Assembly: GCF_018598225.1 (NCBI RefSeq) | Contig: NZ_JAHESF010000001.1 | Coordinates: 310,001 to 374,000, forward strand | DNA length: 64,000 nt | Direction: 5' to 3' | Source of the DNA: Chryseosolibacter histidinae | Lineage (GTDB): Bacteria > Bacteroidota > Bacteroidia > Cytophagales > Cyclobacteriaceae | Shown here: piece by piece, positions 37,337-46,341 of the stretch | Position numbering within the stretch: position 1 is the stretch's first letter | How the letters are laid out: every line of letters begins with the position of its first letter | Notes under the pieces: generated by a model | Told to the model about the DNA's origin: nothing | Databases searched by the model: none | Seen by the model: only the letters and a program-made list of their open reading frames with translations | Made by a program: the position numbers and the translations under genes

Positions 37337-38215
37337 ATGGCTACTACGGAAAAGAAACTGGTTATTTCAAAGGAATTGCAGGATTACATCATTCCATTAA
37401 ATACCGAAGAATTTAAACAGCTTGAAAACAACATCATCAAGGAAGGGTGCCGTGATCCCCTGGTCGTTTGGCCAAAGGATAATGGCTCACTCGTCCTGGT
37501 GGATGGCCACAATCGATACAAGATCTGCCAGAAGCATGACATCCCATTCAACATAAAAAAAATTCCTTTTGCCAATGTTGATGAGGTGAAGTTATGGATG
37601 GTGAATAACCAGATGGGCAGAAGAAATTTGACGCCCGATCAGCTGAGCTATTATCGCGGCCTGAAATACATCGCACTGCGTAAACCTTTGGGAGGTTATA
37701 CCAACGTGAAGGCGAAGGGCGCCGCCGAGATCTCTACATCGGAGGCACTCGGCGAACAATTTAACGTCAGCGAATCAACCGTGCGGCGTGATGCGAAATT
37801 CGCCGAAGGAATGAACATCATCCAGCGAAGCAACCCGGAACTGAAAACAAAGATCCTCTCGGGTGCTGTCAAAGTCAAAAAGGCCGATGTCCAGGTGCTG
37901 GCAGAAGCTAAGAACGCAGACACCATCAGCATCCGCAATGAAGCCGATCTTCATAACAAAGCGAAAAATATCAGGGAATCCCTTTTGAATGACATCGAGT
38001 CAAAGGTGAAGAAGATCGAGCAGGAACGGATCACCAGAGCTCAAAAGACCCTGCAGGATGCGGAGCCGATCTTTTTGAAAAAAGAAGACCGTGTGAAAAA
38101 AATAAAAGGTATGATCATCAGCTCCATCAACAAGGCCATTAATAAAAAGGACACCAAGGCGATCAAGGAGCTGAAGAAATTGATCGATGATCTTGCCCAG
38201 GTGATCTTTGACTAA
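37337..38215 (+). CDS. ParB/Srx-like N-terminal domain protein with HTH
   Basis: 292 residues from the ATG at 37337; a TTG five codons earlier is less likely. The N-terminal half is a ParB/sulfiredoxin-like domain (KEGCRDPLVVW, then VDGHNRYKIC in place of the usual GERR/GHRR box). A helix-turn-helix-like stretch follows (SEALGEQFNVSESTVRRD), and the lysine-rich C-terminus is predicted to be helical. There is no ParA partner or visible parS site, so it is more likely an accessory or phage/plasmid-like regulator than a chromosome partition protein. It is monocistronic with its own promoter. Confidence 0.8.
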   Translation: MATTEKKLVISKELQDYIIPLNTEEFKQLENNIIKEGCRDPLVVWPKDNGSLVLVDGHNRYKICQKHDIPFNIKKIPFANVDEVKLWMVNNQMGRRNLTPDQLSYYRGLKYIALRKPLGGYTNVKAKGAAEISTSEALGEQFNVSESTVRRDAKFAEGMNIIQRSNPELKTKILSGAVKVKKADVQVLAEAKNADTISIRNEADLHNKAKNIRESLLNDIESKVKKIEQERITRAQKTLQDAEPIFLKKEDRVKKIKGMIISSINKAINKKDTKAIKELKKLIDDLAQVIFD

Positions 38216-38248
38216 TTTCCGGTAGCGCGTAGCTTCCCCGTTACGGGA

Positions 38249-39295
38249 TCAACCTTTTTTAGCCTTCTTTCTCAATGCAGCACCTTTGCGCATCTCAATT
38301 GTAAGCGCGGCACGGTAGCGGGCTGCGTTACGACCATGCTCATAAATGTCTGATGCAAAATTATGATAACCCGAAAAATCCTCGCGGGCACACATATACA
38401 GGTAGTCTTTGGGTGCCGGATTCAGCACGGCATCGAGATTTGATATGGTAGGCATGTTGATCGGTCCTGGCGGAAGCCCTGCAAACTTATAGGTGTTATA
38501 GGGCGAGTCGATCTCCTTGTGAACATTCAACACCCGTTTAAGCCCGAAATCACCGGAAGCAAAAACCAACGTAGGGTCTGCCTGTAATGGCATGCCGGTT
38601 TTCAACCTGTTCAGATAAAGACAGGCGATCAGGGGCGCTTCTTCAGGCTTGATGGACTCTGCCTGAACAATAGACGCAAGAATGGACACCTCGATGGGCG
38701 TCATCCCCAGCTTCGCGGCCTTGGCCTTTCTATCGTCTGTCCAGAAACGAACATATTCCTTGTGCATTCTTTCAACCAGACCAGCAGGCGACACGTTGGC
38801 ATACACCTGGTAGGTATTGGGAATGAACATGCAAAGAATGTTCTCTTTGGTAAAGCCTTCCTGGTTGGTAGCAATGAACTGGTTCAGTGCCTCTTCAAAC
38901 TCTTTGGGCGTTACATCGGTGCCCCGCGTTATTTTCTCATACAACTCCGGCAGCAGGCGCACATTGTTGAATGTGATATTGACGGGCTCCTGGCTTTCCA
39001 TCAGCGCGCTCATCGCCGCCAGGTTTGTCATGTTCCGCCGCAGCTTATAACGGCCCGGCTGGATCTTTTTATCGAAGCCTTTCAGCCTCGCCAATAGTTG
39101 GAATGAGAGCCGGTCCTGAACTATGTTCTGCCCGGTTAATTCGCCAAGCACTGTCTGATAGGATGCGCCAGCGTTGATAACAAAAAGACTGTCTTCTTTA
39201 TCAACCAATATATTGGCGCTGTAAAATGCCCTGTACGCGTAAAAGGAGACGGCTATCAAAAGGAACAATGCCGTTAAAAACACAACCCGTTTCAT
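38249..39295 (-). CDS. mltG: Endolytic transglycosylase MltG
   Basis: 348 residues with one N-terminal membrane helix (VVFLTALFLLIAVSFYAY), a LysM-like region, and the YceG/MltG catalytic domain with SILASIVQAESIKPEEAP (catalytic Glu), LNRLKTGMPLQADPT, YNTYKFAGLPPGPI and PDYLY-type ending. It cleaves nascent peptidoglycan strands and sets their length. This is an ordinary housekeeping gene and marks the boundary between the ParB-like gene and the second biosynthetic cluster. Its stop is convergent with the ParB-like gene. Confidence 0.95.
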   Translation of the reverse strand: MKRVVFLTALFLLIAVSFYAYRAFYSANILVDKEDSLFVINAGASYQTVLGELTGQNIVQDRLSFQLLARLKGFDKKIQPGRYKLRRNMTNLAAMSALMESQEPVNITFNNVRLLPELYEKITRGTDVTPKEFEEALNQFIATNQEGFTKENILCMFIPNTYQVYANVSPAGLVERMHKEYVRFWTDDRKAKAAKLGMTPIEVSILASIVQAESIKPEEAPLIACLYLNRLKTGMPLQADPTLVFASGDFGLKRVLNVHKEIDSPYNTYKFAGLPPGPINMPTISNLDAVLNPAPKDYLYMCAREDFSGYHNFASDIYEHGRNAARYRAALTIEMRKGAALRKKAKKG

Positions 39296-39320
39296 TTTAT
39301 CATGGTTTCGTTGCCCGAAG

Positions 39321-39328
39321 CAAATTTA
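39321..39328 (-). promoter_or_regulatory. Possible -7 promoter box for mltG
   Basis: Minus-strand TAAATTTG, matching TAnnTTTG exactly, 25 bases before the mltG ATG. No TTG is present at the usual -33 distance, so support rests on the -7 box and position. Confidence 0.4.
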
Positions 39329-39384
39329 ACGAAAATACTTCGTCGTTGTTGGTTAATTTTCAGAACGCCAGACGGCCTATGCCG

Positions 39385-40428
39385 CTATTGACGGTATAAA
39401 AAGGCCTTGACATTTCCATATACTTTGTGAATGGGGATCAAATGGTCTGAGTAGTCTTGTACAAAACGCCGCAGACTGGTGGCGAAAAAGTTTCCATACT
39501 CGCCGTACACGAGAATTGTTTTTCCATCGACAAAAAAAGGAGAATACAATTTCCAGATGTATTCGTTGAACTCGTAATCAGGTGCGATGTCCTGAATGAG
39601 ATATTCGATGGGGTTGCTTGAGTTTGTAACGGCCTGTCTGGCGCTATCCTGGGTCAATGCTTCGTCGCACACGAACATATGCCGGTGCGGAATGATGTGC
39701 TCCCGGTACAGGTTTGTGTACGCATTAAAGTCGTCCAGGAAATCATCACCGGTTCTTTTATTTTTTAACGACTTGTGGTCTCCGTATAATGCAAGATCAT
39801 CATCCCACCGGAATGTATCGATCACATGGATCTTTTTTTTCGGGTTGAGATTGTTTTCTGAAAGACCGTCGGCTAATTGAAAAGTAGTGGCGCCCATCCA
39901 GCATCCGATCTCAACGATGTCTCCGAAACCGGAGCTCATCCTGCCGAGCCATTTGTAATACTGGAACGACTCGCCATGCAGCATGTGCGGGATCATGTGA
40001 GCTTCCGGCCGGACTTGCTCGCCGCGCCACGATGACCGGTCGACACCCGCCTGATATCCCCTGGCCAGCACAAAGGATACGTTTTCAAAGAATTCCTTTA
40101 ATCCTGGTGTGCTGTCAATTTCGCGGGCATACTTCTTTCGAAAGTCCGCCGACAATTCAGCAACCCGTGTGAAGGCCGAAGGTTGCTCGTCATTCAGCAG
40201 CAGATGCATTTCTTTGGCAAGGATCGTCAGCTCGCCCAGAAACGGATCATTTTTTGACCGCTCTTTTAAGTCTTTTATATCGGTGCCCGTATTATGGCTG
40301 GCTTCCCTCCACGCAAAGTTTTCACCCAACATGGCTCGTACAAAGTGTAGTCCCATTCGCTCAAGTGTTTGACTATTTAAATGAACTTCTTTTATATTGG
40401 ACTCATGAATGGTATAGCGATATACCAC
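39385..40428 (-). CDS. TylF/MycF-like class I methyltransferase
   Basis: 347 residues; the ATG at 40356 (MGLHFVRAM) is a possible later start. GDIVEIGCWMGATTFQLADGL is a SAM-binding motif I, followed by HVIDTFRWDDDLALYGDH, the acidic strand region found in TylF/MycF-type O-methyltransferases and related small-molecule methyltransferases. The N-terminal 130 residues look helical and are not typical of TylF. The substrate is unknown; the neighbourhood suggests a sugar or amino-acid derivative. It lies divergent from the next glycosyltransferase. Confidence 0.75.
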   Translation of the reverse strand: MVYRYTIHESNIKEVHLNSQTLERMGLHFVRAMLGENFAWREASHNTGTDIKDLKERSKNDPFLGELTILAKEMHLLLNDEQPSAFTRVAELSADFRKKYAREIDSTPGLKEFFENVSFVLARGYQAGVDRSSWRGEQVRPEAHMIPHMLHGESFQYYKWLGRMSSGFGDIVEIGCWMGATTFQLADGLSENNLNPKKKIHVIDTFRWDDDLALYGDHKSLKNKRTGDDFLDDFNAYTNLYREHIIPHRHMFVCDEALTQDSARQAVTNSSNPIEYLIQDIAPDYEFNEYIWKLYSPFFVDGKTILVYGEYGNFFATSLRRFVQDYSDHLIPIHKVYGNVKAFLYRQ

Positions 40429-40527
40429 GAAGTATTTTCTTTGTCATCTATTGATTATCCTTCCTCCTAAAATAAGCGATAATCCAGAGAACTATAAACA
40501 ATTGATAACTTATTTCCACATCGCACT

Positions 40528-41265
40528 ATGGACCTGAGCCTCATCGTTGCCTATCGTAATCGCCCCGAGCAATTGCGTTCTTTGCTCAACTGGTTTCCCG
40601 AAGCTGTAAGGAGGTCTGCCGCCGCCCTGGAGCTGATCGTCGTGGAATCAAGCACGGCACCCAGCCTTGACAACGCATCACTTCCGCCCGGCGTCAAATA
40701 TCATTATGAGTGTGAAGACGGCCCGTTCAATAAATCACGACTCTTGAACCGTGGGCTTGCACGGGCAACCGGCGAGTTTGTTACTTCATTCGATGTCGAC
40801 TTGTTTCCCTATGATCTGTCATTCAAAAGCCATTTGGCGCTGGCACGGGAATCGGAGAAAATACTGGTCGCGGGATACCGGATGACCACCACGTGGCGGT
40901 CTTTTTCAATAGAAGACCTCGCGAACGTTCAGGCCACGGCCGGGGTAGCGCGGGAAAACCTTCATGAAGGCTTTCTGCGGGACCAATTGCTGAACAAACA
41001 CCGGTTCGGCCATACGCCGCTGTTTCGGAAAAAATATGTCGACGTGTTAAATGGATGGGACGAGCATTACGTAGGGTGGGGCGCGGAAGACCAGGACATG
41101 ATCCACCGTTACCTCGGCACCGATCGTTTTCTGCTGACCTCTCCCGACATCGTTTATCTGCACCTCGAGCACGGCCACGTTGCAGACTGGAACGATGGCG
41201 AGCTTACCCGGAAGAATCGTGAGTACCTGTACAAAAAGCTCAACCTTGCTCCGAATATCCAGTGA
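40528..41265 (+). CDS. Glycosyltransferase, galactosyltransferase-like
   Basis: 245 residues. DLSLIVAYRNRPEQLRSLL is a GT2-type opening, SFDVDLF is the DxD metal site, and NGWDEHYVGWGAEDQDMIHRY is the Glyco_transf_7C signature. It is compact, with no membrane anchor. It resembles the glycosyltransferases at 29159 and 54704. It is the only plus-strand gene between two minus-strand groups and its stop converges with the deacetylase gene. Confidence 0.83.
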   Translation: MDLSLIVAYRNRPEQLRSLLNWFPEAVRRSAAALELIVVESSTAPSLDNASLPPGVKYHYECEDGPFNKSRLLNRGLARATGEFVTSFDVDLFPYDLSFKSHLALARESEKILVAGYRMTTTWRSFSIEDLANVQATAGVARENLHEGFLRDQLLNKHRFGHTPLFRKKYVDVLNGWDEHYVGWGAEDQDMIHRYLGTDRFLLTSPDIVYLHLEHGHVADWNDGELTRKNREYLYKKLNLAPNIQ

Positions 41266-41276
41266 TGAAAAAATGC

Positions 41277-41966
41277 CTATCCGTACTCCTGAACCACCCA
41301 TAACCTTTCGCCCCGCAGGCGGTTCAGCTGGTGAAGTATTTTTTCAAGATACCAGTCTTTCAGCTGAGACGGGTAGAGGCTGCAAAGTTGTTCCTTCCGG
41401 TGTGTGTAGTTTGTTCCCGCAATGAGGGGCATGAGTCGCAATCGGCTGTTATTTTGAATGTATTCCACACGTTCAAGGATCTCTGCTTCGGGTATCCGGC
41501 CCGCGTAGGGAAGGTCTTCGTAAAAAGCGAAGATCCTGTTTCGCACGGCTTCTGCAGCCCGGTGACAAATGATGTGATCCACATGGTTTCCTAACCCGAG
41601 TGGAGCGATGACAGGCGAATCTTTACTTTTCAAATACGCCTGGAGTGACCTTATTTGCTGTTGATCGGCTTCCGAAAAACAGTCCTGAAATCCGCATTTT
41701 TGGTAACCGCGCAAGGGTGCATCATCCAGATCGAGATAATTGAACTTCACAGAGGGGTTCAGCTGACGGCTAAAATCATGATCTTCTGCCTTTCGGATCC
41801 TGACCACTTCTTCCAGAACATTTGATCCGTTGCCGTTTGCCAGGTAATCGGAAATGCTAAAGCAGGTTGTGATTTCGATCGGGACGTTTTCGTCAGATTT
41901 CTGAAGTATAAAACAAGCCAGGGAAAATGCAGCATCATCAATGTGCGGTGACAGGATTTCAATCAT
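41277..41966 (-). CDS. PIG-L (LmbE-like) deacetylase
   Basis: 229 residues. SPHIDDA at residues 6-12 (zinc-binding PHxDD) and GNHVDHIICHRA (HxxH) are the metal and catalytic motifs of the PIG-L family. These zinc hydrolases remove N-acetyl groups from GlcNAc-containing intermediates or amino-sugar antibiotics. The gene overlaps the stop of the carbamoyltransferase gene by 8 bases, so the two are co-translated. In this setting an N-acetylated sugar is a reasonable substrate. Confidence 0.85.
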   Translation of the reverse strand: MIEILSPHIDDAAFSLACFILQKSDENVPIEITTCFSISDYLANGNGSNVLEEVVRIRKAEDHDFSRQLNPSVKFNYLDLDDAPLRGYQKCGFQDCFSEADQQQIRSLQAYLKSKDSPVIAPLGLGNHVDHIICHRAAEAVRNRIFAFYEDLPYAGRIPEAEILERVEYIQNNSRLRLMPLIAGTNYTHRKEQLCSLYPSQLKDWYLEKILHQLNRLRGERLWVVQEYG

Positions 41967-43644
41967 AGTATATGTCGCTTATCTGCAGAATGTTTTCGGG
42001 AGGGTTTTTCTTGGTGATCAAATAAGGCGGAACGATCAGGCAATGAAAAGGTTTTTTAGAAAAAGAATCAATGGCTTCTTCCACGGTCTCAACGATCGTG
42101 TCGCCTTTCAGATTAAAGGAAGTATTTAAGACGATGCCGATCGAGGAAAGCACTTTGAAGTTTTTAATGACACGATACAAAAATGGATTCATCTGCTCAT
42201 TGACGGTTTGCACACGGGCGGAGTTATCGTTGTGCCGTATCGCTTCCAGCTCCCGTTCATATTTTCTTTTGATCTGCGCTGTATAGAGCATAAACGGCGA
42301 TGGATCATGCAAGTCGAAATACGTGGCGGCATCTTCCTCCAATACAACCGGGGCAATAGGCCGGTACCACTCCCGGCCCTTGATAAATTGGTTTATCCAG
42401 AACTTGGTGACGCCATATCGTGGATCTGCAATGATGCTGCGGTTCCCTAAAGCACGCGGCCCGAATTCACTTCGCTCCTGAAATAACGCGGCAACCTGTC
42501 CTTCATGGAGCAGGTGCGCGCAACGTTCCTCCAGGTTGGAAGGACGTTCGATCGTTAAGGAAGGATAACGGCTGACGGTATCTTCGATGTGCCCGATCGG
42601 TTGAGCAGGCCCGAGATAGTCATTGGCCCAAACAAAATTGGATGGTTTCTTGATGATGTGTTGCAGCCCATAGAGCGCGCATCCGATGGAGGTTCCGCCG
42701 TCACCTGGCGCCGGAGGAATGAAGACACTATTGAAGCCGGAATTTTGCCGGATAAATGAGTTGCCGATCACGTTCAAGGCACAGCCCCCTGAATAGCACA
42801 GATTCTTTTCTTGCGTTGTTTGCTGAAGCCATTGGGTTATTTTTAACAATGCCTGCTGAAATTTCATTTGGCCCGTGGCGGCGAGGTCGGCCTTTTCCTG
42901 AAAGGTTTTCTTGTTCGCTGAAAAATCGTACAGCGCAGTTTGTTTAAAAATGTCGATCCATTCCCGTCCGATATATACGTTACCGCCCTCGACGTCGAGA
43001 TCGGGGAGGTCCATCATTTTGCCATGACTTGCAAGCCCCATTACCTTTCCCTCTTTACCGTCGCCCGTGTAGAAACATTTGCTGAGGAAATTGTAAAACA
43101 TACCCAATCCTTCCGGGTGGTTGCGGTCACCATTCCAGATATGTTTGTGGATGCAGGTGATGTTGGATCCCAGAAAGGAATAGAACGAAGCAACTTCAAG
43201 TCCGTCCGCAGGCGAGGTTGGCGGGTAGGCCTCTGTGATGTCTTTGGTATAGCTCCCCTGAAAGTCGATGACAAGCCCTGCGCCACGGTCATACCGAGAT
43301 GCTGAAAGCGTGCTGTATAAATGAGCCAGGTGGTGAGACATGTGGATCCGCTGATAGCCGTCGGCAAGCTTGAATGTATTTTCGATTTCTTCGATATACA
43401 GTTTTTCGTTTTTGATTTCTACATCGGAAGAAAAGCATTCAACGATCAGGTCGACCGGGTGATGAAGGATAGGGAAGACTTTTTTATAAAGCGATAAGTC
43501 GTTCACTTTTCCCCAATCGTGCTTGATGTGTGTAAGCCTTTCTTTTTGAATGGATCCATGATGTTCGTTGCCGTGAAAAATAGTAATGCTGGCGTCTTGT
43601 GAGCGGTTCAGGCCCACGACGATGGGAAGTTTTTTAGCGATCAT
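41959..43644 (-). CDS. NodU/CmcH-type carbamoyltransferase
   Basis: 561 residues. The N-terminal Kae1-like part has the metal-site HHLAH and the stretch CYSGGCALNVIGNS; the C-terminal YrdC-like part has EFGPRALGNRSIIADP, a signature of NodU/TobZ enzymes. They form carbamoyl adenylate from carbamoyl phosphate and ATP and transfer the carbamoyl group to a hydroxyl. The opening GLNRSQDASI replaces the usual GxxxDAS sequence but keeps the DASI core. With the deacetylase and glycosyltransferases it points to an O-carbamoylated sugar. Confidence 0.9.
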   Translation of the reverse strand: MIAKKLPIVVGLNRSQDASITIFHGNEHHGSIQKERLTHIKHDWGKVNDLSLYKKVFPILHHPVDLIVECFSSDVEIKNEKLYIEEIENTFKLADGYQRIHMSHHLAHLYSTLSASRYDRGAGLVIDFQGSYTKDITEAYPPTSPADGLEVASFYSFLGSNITCIHKHIWNGDRNHPEGLGMFYNFLSKCFYTGDGKEGKVMGLASHGKMMDLPDLDVEGGNVYIGREWIDIFKQTALYDFSANKKTFQEKADLAATGQMKFQQALLKITQWLQQTTQEKNLCYSGGCALNVIGNSFIRQNSGFNSVFIPPAPGDGGTSIGCALYGLQHIIKKPSNFVWANDYLGPAQPIGHIEDTVSRYPSLTIERPSNLEERCAHLLHEGQVAALFQERSEFGPRALGNRSIIADPRYGVTKFWINQFIKGREWYRPIAPVVLEEDAATYFDLHDPSPFMLYTAQIKRKYERELEAIRHNDNSARVQTVNEQMNPFLYRVIKNFKVLSSIGIVLNTSFNLKGDTIVETVEEAIDSFSKKPFHCLIVPPYLITKKNPPENILQISDIYYD

Positions 43645-44042
43645 AAAAATATTTTATCTGACGATAATGCAATTCAAAAACGAGTCGTTGTTGAATCACA
43701 TTACGCGTTTGTAACTGTTTATTTGGCTTAGCTTATTCTATGTTAAAAATTAAAAGTAACCGATTATCCGGACTTAGTCAAACCCCGGTCCCGGGTATCT
43801 TCGAATGTGCGCTTTATTTCTCGTTGAGATGAGGTGACGGTTCTCAATAATATATAAGTGAGTGATCGAATAATTGCAATCCGGATCCGTTTGAATCGAA
43901 CGGTCAAATTGACCAATCGATGCGAACGTGATTTTGAAAAACGGAATTAAGTATTAAATTGAACAAAAATCTTAGTCTTCAGCGGTTTCATCGATCGTGT
44001 AATAGCAAAGCAACGATGCGCTTGAGCGCTTAAGTTTTATTT
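43645..44042. other. 398-base region between divergent operons
   Basis: No coding region is supported. It contains the best-conserved copy of the dispersed palindrome-like repeat (43896-43920) and a short GATTTTGAAAAAC block (43930-43942) that recurs near copy 1 at 28211-28223. I did not find a clear -7/-33 pair for either gene. Confidence 0.55.
43896..43920 (+). repeat. Dispersed palindrome-like repeat, copy 3 (best palindrome)
   Basis: TCGAACGG, TCAAATTGACC and AATCGA in a row form a near-perfect 25-base palindrome around a single central A: 10 of 12 base pairs match, including the perfect core GGTCAA-A-TTGACC. It lies 122 bases upstream of the PLP enzyme gene at 44043. Confidence 0.6.
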
Positions 44043-45443
44043 ATGGTGATGATTGCTCATGAAAGCCGGCCCCAGGCCATGGCTCATTATTTATTGCAGC
44101 AGAAGTTATATGCAATCGATACGGTTGGATATCGTACCAGTGATTTTTGTTATCACTGGGCCGGTGAAATGCGCGATTTGCTGATGGGGCAGGCCCTGCG
44201 TTATAATTTTTCATCGGCCGCGGGCATCCTTCAATACCCGTTGCTGCCGTTAAAAAATGTTCCTGCGAACGGACTGGGTATTGGTCTCACGCCCCTGGTT
44301 CCACTTTCTACCCTAGGTGAACAGTTGAATATAAATTTACTGGTGAAATGCGAGCATCAGAACCCGAGCGGATCTTTTAAAGACCGTGAGACGCTCATCG
44401 CGCACCTGGGCTCCGTTGAGCGAGGCTACCACACAACCATCGGCTTTTCTTCGGGCAACGCCTGCTGTTCAGCCGCCCATGTCGCCTCACGGTCGGGCCA
44501 GCGTTTTATTGCCGTCGTTTCAGGTGATATCTATCACGAGAAGCTGACCTACATGACCGATCGTGGCATCGACGTCATTATCATTGGCGGTCCGTCATGC
44601 TATTTTGAGAAGGCCTACCAGGTTTTTTTGCGCGCCAAGCGACACATCGAGTTTGAGCTGAATGGCATTGACGATTGGTCTGTCAATAACCCATACCGTG
44701 TGGAAGGTGACAAATCGATCGCACTGGAGATCATTCATCAGTCCGGACACATGCAAGGCACTTTCCAGGTTCCCGACTTTGTTGTGTTGCCGACCGCTAA
44801 TGGAAGTTGCCTGAGTGGTATCTGGAAAGGTTTTAAAGAGCTTTTCGATCTGGGCCTGATCTCTAAAATGCCCAAGATGGTTTCCATTGGCATCGAAAAT
44901 GCCTCGCCGATCTTTGAACTCAGGCAGCACGACATTCTGACGGAAAACACAAAATGTGATTTGAGGTTCCTGGACAATAAAAATTCATCCATAGGAAGTA
45001 CACTGATCGCGGAGGAAAGTTTTGATCTTTTTAACGGACACCGTGCGATCAAAGAATCGAATGGTTTCGCCTACGAAGGTAACGCACGCGATATCCGTCA
45101 TGAATACCGCCAGTTGTTTGCGTTGGAGATGGAGACCCTGCTGGCGCATGACCTGATGCCCGAACCCTGTTCGGTGCTTTCGTTAACGGCCGTGCGGAAG
45201 ATGAAGCAGGAACGATTGCTCAGGCCTGGCGATTCAGTGGTGGTGGTCTTCACGGGGCACGCCAGAAAATCCATCCGGCTGCTGGAGGAATTCAGCAATC
45301 ACGTACCGCAGTATAACTATTGGCTTTACAATCAAAAGACCCGGGATGTGCGTGATGAATCGTGCTCCGCAGAGAAAGGTGAGGTGCTGTCGGCGTCGGA
45401 GCACCCCGGTGATCTTGAGAAAATACTTTTATCGCTCCTTTAA
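44043..45443 (+). CDS. Threonine-synthase-like fold-type II PLP enzyme
   Basis: 466 residues. NPSGSFKDRET contains Lys113, the expected PLP lysine, with the GSFKDR block of threonine synthases rather than the GSVKDR of cysteine synthases. SSGNACCSAA replaces the usual SGNAxxA phosphate/substrate loop, and LPTANGSCLSG is a glycine-rich phosphate cup. It could carry out beta- or gamma-replacement on an amino acid. It is not next to hom or thrB, so a biosynthetic role in the cluster is more likely than threonine synthesis. It starts the plus-strand operon. Confidence 0.82.
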   Translation: MVMIAHESRPQAMAHYLLQQKLYAIDTVGYRTSDFCYHWAGEMRDLLMGQALRYNFSSAAGILQYPLLPLKNVPANGLGIGLTPLVPLSTLGEQLNINLLVKCEHQNPSGSFKDRETLIAHLGSVERGYHTTIGFSSGNACCSAAHVASRSGQRFIAVVSGDIYHEKLTYMTDRGIDVIIIGGPSCYFEKAYQVFLRAKRHIEFELNGIDDWSVNNPYRVEGDKSIALEIIHQSGHMQGTFQVPDFVVLPTANGSCLSGIWKGFKELFDLGLISKMPKMVSIGIENASPIFELRQHDILTENTKCDLRFLDNKNSSIGSTLIAEESFDLFNGHRAIKESNGFAYEGNARDIRHEYRQLFALEMETLLAHDLMPEPCSVLSLTAVRKMKQERLLRPGDSVVVVFTGHARKSIRLLEEFSNHVPQYNYWLYNQKTRDVRDESCSAEKGEVLSASEHPGDLEKILLSLL

Positions 45444-45447
45444 GAAA

Positions 45448-46341
45448 ATGACGGCCACTGAATTTTGTTGTCACAATGAGTCGGATGTCCTGCGCAGGGT
45501 CATTATCGGATCGTGGGAGGGATACCGGCAATCTGAATTCTATATTGAAAAGGTCAATGCTGTTCAGGAACAAATGGCAGCGCCGGCCAGGGACTTATTG
45601 AAAGATGAGCTGGAGGGATTTAAAAGTGTGCTTGAATCGATGGGCGTAGAGGTGCTTGTACCCAGGCCTGTTGGAAAGATCGTTTATGATCAGCTGACGC
45701 CCCGTGATATCGGTGTGGTGATCGGCGACCGGTTTGTGCTTTGCAACATGAGAAAACAAAGCAGGCGCTACGAATGTGTGGGGATCTTCGACCTGATCAT
45801 GCATTATGATCTATCGGAGCCCAATATTCTCATCCCGCCGGCGGATTGTTTTATCGAGGGAGGCGATGTGATCGTTGATAAGCAGACGATCTATATTGGC
45901 ATCTCCGAACGCACCAATCGTCAGGCGGTGGAGTTTATCCGGAAAAACTTTGGCGACCGGTTTCGTGTAGTGCCCATTACCCTTGCGGCGAGCACGGAAG
46001 AGAATCTTTACCTTCACCTCGACTGCGTCTTTAACCCGGTGGGCAAACGTCACGCGTTGATCCATGCGCCCGGCATTCAGGAGGTGCCCGCGCAACTGTC
46101 AGGCGACTATGAGCTCATCGAGATATCGGCTGCGGAACAGGCAGCGTTGTGTACGAATGTGCTGAGCCTGTCACATGAAGTTGTGATCAGCAGGGACCAT
46201 GACGAGTGTGCCCGGGTCAATGCCGAGCTCCGGAAAATATGTTCTGTGATCGAACTGCCCTTTAACGCTGTGCCACTGACGGGTGGCTCGTTGCGTTGTT
46301 CGTCATTGCCCTTGCAGCGAAAAAAAATATTGACGGCTTGA
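45448..46341 (+). CDS. Guanidino-group modifying enzyme (arginine deiminase/DDAH/amidinotransferase family)
   Basis: 297 residues from the ATG at 45448; a longer frame from 45346 lies inside the previous gene. The pentein-fold motifs are TPRDIGVVIG, CFIEGGDVI, His190 in LHLDCVF and Cys284 in GGSLRCSSLPL, a full Cys-His-acid set. Family members hydrolyse arginine or methylarginine, or transfer amidino groups. Whether this one deiminates, transfers or hydrolyses cannot be read off. It begins 4 bases after the PLP gene, so the two are clearly coupled. Confidence 0.83.
   Translation: MTATEFCCHNESDVLRRVIIGSWEGYRQSEFYIEKVNAVQEQMAAPARDLLKDELEGFKSVLESMGVEVLVPRPVGKIVYDQLTPRDIGVVIGDRFVLCNMRKQSRRYECVGIFDLIMHYDLSEPNILIPPADCFIEGGDVIVDKQTIYIGISERTNRQAVEFIRKNFGDRFRVVPITLAASTEENLYLHLDCVFNPVGKRHALIHAPGIQEVPAQLSGDYELIEISAAEQAALCTNVLSLSHEVVISRDHDECARVNAELRKICSVIELPFNAVPLTGGSLRCSSLPLQRKKILTA

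Noticed and set aside
38236-38262. Terminator CCCG-TTA-CGGG after the ParB-like gene
   Set aside because: Only 4 base pairs and overlaps the mltG stop region; too weak.
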